DNA of 64,000 bases from Semisulcospira habei (Eukaryota; Mollusca; Gastropoda; Semisulcospiridae), in assembly GCA_036245525.1 (NCBI GenBank), contig BTPG01000004.1:210094912-210158911 (forward strand). The letters run 5' to 3'. This document shows positions 57,204 to 64,000 of this stretch, piece after piece. Made by a program: the position numbers and the translations under genes. The notes below the pieces were generated by a model. That model had not been told where the DNA came from. It saw only the letters and a list, made by a program, of their open reading frames with translations, and did no database searches. Position 1 is the stretch's first letter. Each line of letters begins with the position of its first letter.

Positions 57204-57705
57204 GAGGATGTTTCTGCCCGGCACATTTTACAAAAGGCAAAGTGTTCGCCCTTTCTCGATTCGTCGATGTAAGGAAAGGAACGCTTGTAGTCTGGATGGA
57301 ACTTCACCAACCACTTCTGCTTCTTTGGAGGCATGATTTTGTTAAAAATCGAAAATACCAGTTGTGATAATCGCTAAGCATGTGCAGGGCAATTTCGAAG
57401 CAACCGGAACAAACACAGAATGGATGGTAATTTGCTGCGCATGCGTAATCAAGACTGGCTGTGGGTCCCCGAAAGCTTAGCGGTACAGTATAACTGTAGG
57501 CTCTCAACTACAGGCGCTTGACCCCACGCAGCCCGGTACGCCCAAATGCCTCGAATTTTAAAACAAAGCTTGAAAATCTGAAAATTGGGAGAAATGTACA
57601 AAAAAACGGAAAATCAGGACTTGAAAAAAAATCGGGAAATTCCCGATAAAATCGGGAGGGTTGGCAGCTATGGGGATGTGACGCGCACATCGCCAACATC
57701 AGAAC
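57204..57705 (-). mobile_element. 5' fragment of a zinc-finger transposase gene inside DIRS-E
   Basis: A foreign segment between RT and the recombinase. It has an AT-rich stretch with CTCCCGATTTTATCGGGA, a leader, then an ATG at 57334 (minus) opening MPPKKQKWLVKFHPDYKRSF, PYIDESRKGEHFAFCKMCRA, which is the N-terminal BED-like finger start of hAT-type transposases (known family feature; my match is from memory of the pattern). It joins without a stop to DIRS sequence (LLDQVVDHRPPEP). About 0.8 kb of RNase H and methyltransferase-like sequence is missing. Confidence 0.7.
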
Positions 57706-57708
57706 GCG

Positions 57709-58617
57709 CTACTCTGGCAACCGGACGTGGTTGAGATCGGTGCGGAATTCCATTCCCAGATGGATGAAGCGACGTGACAGCGTGAGGTCAGATTTCCCCG
57801 CGTTGACCAGGAAGCTGAGCCTGTCGAGGAAAAGGAGAAGCGCATCCCGGTCGACCCGCAAGGCATCCTCGGACTGGTTCCAGAGAAGGAGATCGTCCAG
57901 GTAGTTCGACGTGGGGCTCAACGACGTCCACCTGGCCGCGGCGACCACTGCGTCCATGATGCGGGTGAAAACCCAAGGGCTGAGGTTGAGACAGAAGGGC
58001 ATCACACACAACTGGTAGACGACCCCTTTGAAGGTAATGTCGGGAGGCCAGGTGCATGGGGACGTGGAGATAGGCATCCGAGAGATCCAAGCTGACGGCA
58101 AAGTCCATGGGCTGAACCGCAGCGTGCAGGGCTCAGGCGGTCTCCATGCGAAAGGGCGGAGCCATGAAGAATCTGTTAAACGCAGAGAGGTCGATGAAGG
58201 GAGGCCACTTGCCTCCTGGTTTGGGCACCACGAAAAGCCGGCTGTAGAATGCTGGAGAGTCGTGCCACGCCACCACCTCTGTGGCAGCTTTCTGGAGCAA
58301 GGCAGTGACATTGCCGCGCAGGGCATCGGCTCTGAGTTGGTCCGTTGGGATAGCTGTCCACACGGGAGAACGGCGCAGTGGGAGAGGGGACCGAAAGGAG
58401 AGCTGGAGTCGCACGGAGACAGTGGATAGGACCCAAGGGTCGTCTGGCAGCAGCAACTGCCACACATCGCTGCGGGAGACAAGCCGCCCGCTGACCGGAG
58501 ACCCGGGAATGGACGGCATGGCGGAAGAAGGAAGTCAGTGGGCCCGGTCCCGCCCAGGGTGACGGGCGATCCGGGGCCCGGCAGGGGTGGGGCCAAGAGG
58601 CGGGCGGGCATGACCAA
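57709..58617 (-). pseudogene. DIRS-E reverse transcriptase
   Basis: 302-codon frame plus overlapping frames: [20 protein letters not shown] and [18 protein letters not shown] in one, [20 protein letters not shown] and [20 protein letters not shown] in the long frame, ending [19 protein letters not shown] at the foreign junction. YLDD is intact; at least two frame breaks. Confidence 0.83.
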
Positions 58618-59127
58618 AGGCGGGGGGGCAGGCGACCACGGACCGTGAAGGGGCGCCAGGAGGGTCTACCGGGCCGCAGGGCTCGACCCAAGGCCTTGCG
58701 GGCTGTCGGAAAGCTGGCGGGGGTGGGGTGGGCAGGCCATACGTCCTTATGCTCGTCCTTGACGACTGCCAAGTCAGGCCAAACAGAAAGGAACCACCCA
58801 GTGGAGCCTGTCGAAGCTGCTTCGCCACGTTGGCCAGGAGGGCACAGTCGCGTAGGAGGGCATCCCGACGCATCAGGTTGCAGTTGACGGCGGCAGCCAT
58901 AGCGTTGACCGAGGTGTGGTATGCCGCACGGTTGGCAGAAATGGCCAGGGCCAAAAGATCCCCAAGGAGCTGTGTAAGAGAAGGCTGCCAGGCCTCCTCG
59001 ACCCGTTGAACCAAGGCCTGGGTGGCAAGATCCAGAAACCCCGATGAGGCGAGCGCATTGCGAATCAGGGAGGCTGTCCTGTCGATGCCGTGCGAAGGTA
59101 GCCGAAGCCGCGAGGCACTGACCAGGG

Positions 59128-59165
<38 letters not shown>

Positions 59166-59389
59166 CCACTTGCGGAAGCGGGCAGGAGAAGGCTTGCGAG
59201 TGACCGAAGTACCACCCACCGCTGTCGAAAAGAGATGGCCAAGTCCGCGGGCCACTTGGAGTCAGAGAAGAAGCCATTATCGCCCAAGCCGCCCTGTTGC
59301 AGATGCGCCGAAAAGGCGTCGCACAGATCGCGGAAACCAGGAGGCTGCGGAAGGGACTTGAAATGTTTCGTGTGACGCTCAGCATCCAC
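58535..59389 (-). pseudogene. DIRS-E capsid-like gag domain
   Basis: [39 protein letters not shown], a poly-Pro run from a G-tract, [74 protein letters not shown]. Frame stays open through the domain except around the poly-G expansion at 59129-59163. Confidence 0.8.
59129..59163. repeat. Poly-G tract in DIRS copy E
   Basis: About 35 consecutive G (poly-C, poly-Pro on the coding strand), an expansion inside gag. Copies C and D have C/G runs of other lengths elsewhere. Confidence 0.95.
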
Positions 59390-60015
59390 AAAGGCCGACG
59401 CTCGCCTCTTGAGTGGAAGGGATAGCGGGCAATCTTCCAGGGGAAGGCATACGGAGATAAGGCCTCATCCAAGGCCCGTAGAGTCTCCAACCTACCGAGG
59501 GTCGGTAGCGACGAAGAGTCGTCCCGCGAGGAAGAGCACCTGGGATCCGCCGCCTCGGCATCCCTAAGGTGTGCTGACACAGAATCCTCCAGGGCCAAGC
59601 TGAGGAAGTCGTCATCGGGAGGGGGTGCGGGGGAGCGACGAGTGGGCAACTCGACACTACGACGGAGGGCGGAGGAGACAGAAGTAGCATCCCGCAGAGA
59701 GGCAGAGGCGCGGGGGGTGGTGGGGGTCCGCACCCGAGAGCGACGTCGGGAGTAGGGATCCCGCGAGGGCCGACGTGACGAACCGGGGCTGCGACGCGGA
59801 GAACAGCGATTCCGCGGTGCGCGACTACGACGGGGGGACCGCGGCCGCCTGAAGGCAGAAGAACGGCGAGAAGGGCGCCGGTCGGCTGAAGGCGAGCGAT
59901 GAGACGAGTAGCGGTGCAAGGTGCTTGGAGGAGAGTCACACCTAGAGCGCCACGTTGGCGGATCAAGGAAGCCACGTCCGACGTGTCGGTAGAACGCGAG
60001 TGATGGCTGTAGCGA
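59390..60015 (-). pseudogene. DIRS-E Arg/Ser-rich segment
   Basis: Minus-strand frame RSPSADRRPSRRSSAFRRPR, SPRRSRAPRNRCSPRRSPGS, DPYSRRRSRVRT, then the acidic motif DDDFLSLALEDSVSAHL and TLRALDEAL. Same order as copy C. Confidence 0.7.
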
Positions 60016-60018
60016 CGG

Positions 60019-60849
60019 CTACGAGTCAGTCTGAGGACGTGAAGATCTATCTCGGGAGCGAGCACAGGTCCTTGGCCTGCTGTTCCTTTGTCTGCTTGTA
60101 TGTGCATGACCACAAGCCTCGAGTACCCCTCCCGCAATGGGGGGTAGGCAGGGCGTGTTATTTTTAGGAGGGCGAGATCCGTCAACAGCACCTGACGGGC
60201 AACACCCTAAACGTTCTGAGTCCAGTCCAGACTCCCGGTACTTCACGACGGTCTGGGGGCTGGAAGGCTGACGTGCATGTAAATGGCTCTCTGTCAGACT
60301 CGATGTAAGTGACGGATGTACAGCAGATGCCACGCCGTTCCCTGGGCCATCACGGTCAGGTAGGCGGGTCGTGAATGTGCTTTGTGGAACAGTTATCAAA
60401 GTCTTACTCACATCGCTCCCCACGCTGACGCGTCGTCCGTGCGAAGAACGAGTGTCAGAGACGACCGTAGCAGAAGGTGTCGATCGTCCCCCAGCCGCCA
60501 TTGGAGGAACACGCGTCGAAGCAAGCATGGAGGCCGTGGGAGCAGTAGAAGGAGTCTGTTCCCGGGCCGGCGACAGGCGTTCACGGCGATAGAAGTTCCA
60601 CAGTTGCGACCACCTCTCTTCTTGCCAGGGGGCGCAGAAGGCGCAGGTACGAGTGGAGGCACAGTCGGAACATGGCAGGCAGACGGTATGCTGGTCGCTC
60701 GGCCACTGAAAGTCGCCACATCTCAGACAGGTGCGCACTTGCCAACTGCAAAGCAGAATGAACAGTGAAGGCAGACGAACGTGGCGCCACGAGGCCACGC
60801 AACACTTGAGTACAAGCGAACGTGAAGTTGAAAGCCATGGCACTGCCAC
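60019..60849 (-). pseudogene. DIRS-E Cys-rich N-terminal domain
   Basis: 276-codon frame: [59 protein letters not shown], then a Ser/Thr-rich linker. The minus-strand DNA before WQVRTC reads CATTCTGCTTTGCAG. Confidence 0.72.
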
Positions 60850-61889
60850 TGCCTGGCGCTCTGTATCACCCCCACCCCCCCCCCCATCCCAGAGCGCCGG
60901 TCACTGGCAGAACCGAGATGTTACCTCGTCATGACGAAAAACCCCGATACCACGCAGAGGCAGAGAGGGAGCCCTTGGCAGAAAAGGGGCGAGGCCGCAA
61001 GGACGCAGGACACACTGCAGATCCGCACGCACGTGGGAGGAAGTCCACAGAGGCCGGCACATCGCTGAAACCCCAAGGAGCCCCGACGAAAGTCAAGTCC
61101 AGTGGTCACTCCAGGACAGCTCAAGAAGGCAGCTCAACAAGGCACTACCCATCCCAGGCTGGGACAAGACACATCAGTGACGAAGGTAAGAAGACCGGTC
61201 ACACCGTACAAAGTCCAAGCACAACGAAGAAGCACACAGCCCGTACACAACCGTCCTAGGCTAGCGAAGAAACTAAACTGAGTACTCACGGTAAGGCGCT
61301 TACCCGTATGGGGATGAAGGGGAGACTACTCGGGTTACTGCCTAGTTATGGCGCCCCTTAACTGCCAACACTGCCCTTTACCTACACAACAAATTTTGGC
61401 TAAAATTAGGCTAGCGTAGACACGATTCCATATGGTAATGTCGTCGGTAATGTGTTTTGAGAAAACAAAGACAAATTCAGCATAGGTACAGCATACAGAT
61501 AAAGACACCCACAAGCATCCGAGAACTTACATATAATATGTAACGCACAAGAATTACAAAATGTATGAAACAAAACGGGCGAGCTACATCAATTCATTTT
61601 AAACGCCAGCTTGAAAAAGTACACATTTCAATCTGGATAAAAGATGGTGCCTGGCACTTGCAGACATCTCGACTATCACCTGAATACACGGTAGATCAGA
61701 TTCAGGTCAAAGATAGTAGGTCCCTTTATAGTAAGGAAAGGCAGGTTGAGCCCCTTTCTAGTAAAGACACCCACGCAGGAATAAAATACTGTTTCACAGG
61801 CTCCCCATGATCCCTACGGCATGCATCCTCATAGATGTTGTGCCGTTGATTAATATGCTGTGGTTGTCATTGCGGAAACTCTTTGTCAG

Positions 61890-61957
61890 CAAGTGGCGTA
61901 TATTCTCATGAGCCCCTGCAGTCGCAGGGGCTCATGGGAATATACGCTGCTTGCAGA
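61890..61957. repeat. Hairpin repeat with GAGCCCCTGCA core, copy 2
   Basis: CAGCAAGTGGCGTATATTCT, CATGAGCCCCTGCAG / CGCAGGGGCTCATG, GGAATATACGCTGCTTGCAG. Same architecture as 35133-35206, arms of about 33 bases. Confidence 0.85.
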
Positions 61958-62227
61958 TCTGTCTGGATGGATGGATCCACATGTTTTCACCTACTTCTGA
62001 TACAGGGATCACCTCTGGTGTGTTCAGGCAACAGTCTTGTGGGCTAATAACTAACAATTGTTCTGAATTTTTACTTCTCGAGCAGAAAAATAATATTTTA
62101 CTTTACAAGCAGAAAAACGGCAACTTGAAATTATATGTACGTTGCATTGTACACGTTGCATTACCCCCCTTTACCCACTGTTCATTAGTGGAGGCTGCGT
62201 GCACAAGGGAGTTACTGAAACAAGTTG

Positions 62228-62287
62228 GTTAGTTATTGGGGTTTAACGCCGAACAGGCGGCTAAGGCCATCTCACGGCAGTTTAATG
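62228..62287 (-). repeat. SINE 3' fragment of molluscan type
   Basis: Minus strand reads CTGCCGTGAGATGGCCTTAG, CCGCCTGTTCGGCGTTAAAC, CCCAATAACTAACC. The GGCGTTAAAC-CCAA end is characteristic of widespread molluscan SINEs. Confidence 0.65.
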
Positions 62288-62331
62288 TAACAAGTGTTCA
62301 TTTCTTTTTTATTTCTCTCACTTGCTTTCAG

Positions 62332-62500
62332 GTTTGAAGAATGAATGTTGTCTGCTTGGGATCTGCGTGATTTGATCGGATTGTGTCATCCTAGTACGGT
62401 CATCTCATTGCTGGCTGACTGCCGGTCTGCTCTTTGCGTCTCGGTTCACACAGCTCTCTCTCTTCTAACGAACGCGGCAAGAAACAGGCATCTATAGTTG
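62332..62500 (+). other. Candidate alternative last exon of MAP2K7
   Basis: A strong acceptor (pyrimidine-rich, CTTGCTTTCAG) precedes GTTTGAAGAATGA. If the AG-GTTTGA site at 55211 is used as donor, the join reads Arg-Phe-Glu-Glu-stop, and DIRS copy E would lie in the resulting 7.1-kb intron. End not defined. Supported only by splice-site pattern and phase. Confidence 0.3.
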
Positions 62501-62796
62501 AGATAAAATAAGCACGGCGGAAGGAAGAAATACACTTTCAGACTTCAGACTTGTGAGAACAGAACAAGACATATTTCAATGTACATTTTGCAATTGCAAT
62601 AGAATTTGAAATTTGTGTGTATTTGACAAAACTTAACATTGGAAAAGTGGCATACAGTGTCTAATAATAACACATTCAAGACATGCTGCATTTGTGTGTG
62701 TGGCAAAAGCCAAGCTTCTAGATGCAGCAGGCCTGGATTGAGTTAATATGTGTGACTGGTCTTTTCTGTTTATTGTTCAGGCATGTGTGAGGTTAG

Positions 62797-62885
62797 TCCA
62801 CTCTGTATGATAGTTCATGGGTGCCAAAATAGCTTTGCGCCTGTGCACCAAGATTTTCTGGCACCACCCTTGAACTATTTTAGTC
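62797..62885. repeat. Palindromic MITE, shortened
   Basis: TATGATAGTTCATGGGTGCC, AAAATAGCTTTGCGCC, loop, AAGATTTTCTGGCACCACCC, TTGAACTATTTTAGTC. Subfamily with CTTTGCGCC loops like 63585-63792. Confidence 0.65.
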
Positions 62886-63584
62886 AGTCTGTCCCATGAA
62901 GTGTAAATTGCCCTCTTCAGAGGACAACTCACAAATTTATTATTTTGCAGGGAGGGGTGGGGAACTTTAAGACTGGGTGTCATCAGACACACTACGTTAA
63001 CATTTCTCACGGTATGTAGGTGCGCACACATGCGTACTAACATTTGTATTTAAGTTGGTTTGTGTGCGCGTCACATGAGAGTGTACTGCGTGTGAATGAA
63101 CACTATTCCCAAATGTAAGCATGTATTTTAGAGTGTGAGTGTGCTTTTCTTTAAAGGACGTCATTTTAAATTTATGCTGTTGTATTAGTTTTTAAGTATA
63201 AATGGGTTTTTGTCGTGTGTGCAGTAAAAGAGAAACTTTATGAAAAAAATTGTGTAAAATTAAAAAAAAAATTCTCAAGTGTTTTAGTGCATATTGGATC
63301 TGAACAATGTTGAAATATGTTTGCTGAGCGGTGATTTTTAACTTTGCGGCCTGAAGTGGCAAGGTCCAAAGTCACAGACCAGCATACAAATATAGAGGTG
63401 TATTCACTGGCGTTTTGGGAGCGTGTGCTTGATACATGTATGGAGTGTGGTAGATTGATGTGCACTTGTGGATTCACAACTGGACTAGCATCACAGTTTA
63501 TGCTGAATGAGAGTGAAAGGAAATAAATGAAAATGAGAACAAGGTGCCTTCATGTGTGTGTTAAACATGTGAAATGTGCATTAA

Positions 63585-63792
63585 CCCTTTTCATCCTGAT
63601 ACGCTTCCACTTGAAATTAATTTGACTGTGTATGATAATTCAAGGGTGGTGCCAGAATAGCTTTGCGCCTGAGGCGCCAAGCTATTCTGGCACCACCCTT
63701 GAACGAAAATGGTGGATTTATCTCCTAATCAGTAATGTAGCCTTCGTAGGACAATAAGCAGATTTTACAAAATCAGCCTCATGATATAAGGG
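63585..63792. repeat. Complete TTAA-type palindromic MITE (208 bp), subfamily 2
   Basis: TTAA at 63581-63584 and 63793-63796; ends CCCTTTTCATC and, from the right, CCCTTATATCATG. Hairpin ATTCAAGGGTGGTGCCAGAA, TAGCTTTGCGCC/GGCGCCAAGCTA. The 88 bases at the window start are the right arm of another copy. Confidence 0.88.
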
Positions 63793-63816
63793 TTAATTTG
63801 TGTGTGTGTGCGTTAA

Positions 63817-63895
63817 CTCTTTCACTGTCAGTAGTGCTTTTCTCGTGATGATTCCTGCAGGAATTTTCATCACAAAAACCACAAACAGGCAAGAG
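63817..63895. repeat. 79-bp TTAA-flanked hairpin MITE
   Basis: TTAA at 63813-63816 and 63896-63899; CTCTTTCACTG left, CTCTTGCCTG from the right; loop around TTCCTGCAGGAA. Followed by (GT)n at 63901-63923. Confidence 0.75.
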
Positions 63896-64000
63896 TTAAT
63901 TGTGTGTGTGTGTGTGTGTGTGTGCCAGACGTCTTAGACGTGTCGAGTCTGTGTGTGTGCACCCTGTTTGTGTATATACGTGTCTGTGTGTGAGCAAGTC

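Larger units (their letters stand above)
55536..61469 (-). mobile_element. DIRS-type retrotransposon copy E
   Basis: Antisense to the kinase gene and downstream of its stop. Its 5' terminal repeat is at about 61265-61469 and its 3' one at about 55536-55745; the internal complementary region is 55795-55885. Order on the minus strand: Cys-rich domain, Arg/Ser segment, capsid-like gag, RT, then a foreign zinc-finger segment in place of RNase H, then recombinase. The outermost bases of the 3' end appear missing relative to the internal complementary region. Confidence 0.87.

Noticed and set aside
57204..57334. MPPKKQKW... as a host zinc-finger gene
   Set aside because: The pattern is the start of a transposase, it is embedded in DIRS-E, and the frame runs into recombinase.
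1..64000. tRNA or rRNA genes
   Set aside because: No cloverleaf with intact A/B boxes or rRNA-like block was recognised by eye; a covariance-model scan would be needed to exclude small ones.

Overview
The window is a stretch of animal nuclear DNA, most likely from a mollusc or another lophotrochozoan. It carries a multi-exon MAP-kinase-kinase gene whose introns are packed with transposable elements, many simple-sequence tracts, and a SINE tail ending in a GGCGTTAAACCCCAA-type motif that I know from molluscs. The phylum is an inference from repeat style; I see no prokaryotic gene organisation.

The host gene is a MAP2K7 (MKK7/hemipterous) orthologue on the + strand. Twelve coding exons at 6582-6717, 15427-15571, 15922-15988, 23176-23289, 27547-27666, 28198-28305, 29087-29138, 34885-35012, 35295-35375, 51847-51983, 52517-52562 and 55122-55256 join with consistent phases into 422 codons plus a stop. 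This is close to the 419 residues of human MKK7. All kinase motifs are present: the Gly loop, AVK, HRD split across an intron, DFG, the SKAKT activation segment, APE, and a C-terminal docking region. One intron has a GC donor. The last exon holds a 36-bp tandem duplication.

Layout. 1-6581 is the 5' flank, with (GA)n tracts, small repeats and a possible SINE. Intron 1 (6718-15426) holds an old antisense LINE that contains three further insertions; one of these, a younger LINE, itself carries a 489-bp DNA transposon. Intron 3 (15989-23175) carries DIRS copy A. Intron 4 carries a second antisense LINE interrupted by a TTAA-flanked 1.65-kb element. Intron 7 (29139-34884) has a six-fold 102-bp minisatellite and DIRS copy B. 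Intron 9 (35376-51846) holds DIRS copy D, split by DIRS copy C, followed by a TTAA-flanked 1.6-kb element. Intron 11 holds an internally deleted piggyBac-type element. Downstream of the gene lies DIRS copy E on the - strand, and the window ends in hairpin MITEs.

The five DIRS-type tyrosine-recombinase retrotransposons share one plan: inverted terminal repeats, a Cys-rich zinc-knuckle-like domain, an Arg/Ser-rich segment, a capsid-like gag domain, reverse transcriptase, RNase H, a methyltransferase-like block, tyrosine recombinase, then an internal complementary region that copies both termini. All are broken by frameshifts, stops or deletions. Copies B and C also carry non-autonomous elements with CAC...GTG ends and 4-bp target duplications, of CMC/Chapaev type. 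The introns hold roughly a dozen copies of a palindromic TTAA-flanked MITE family.
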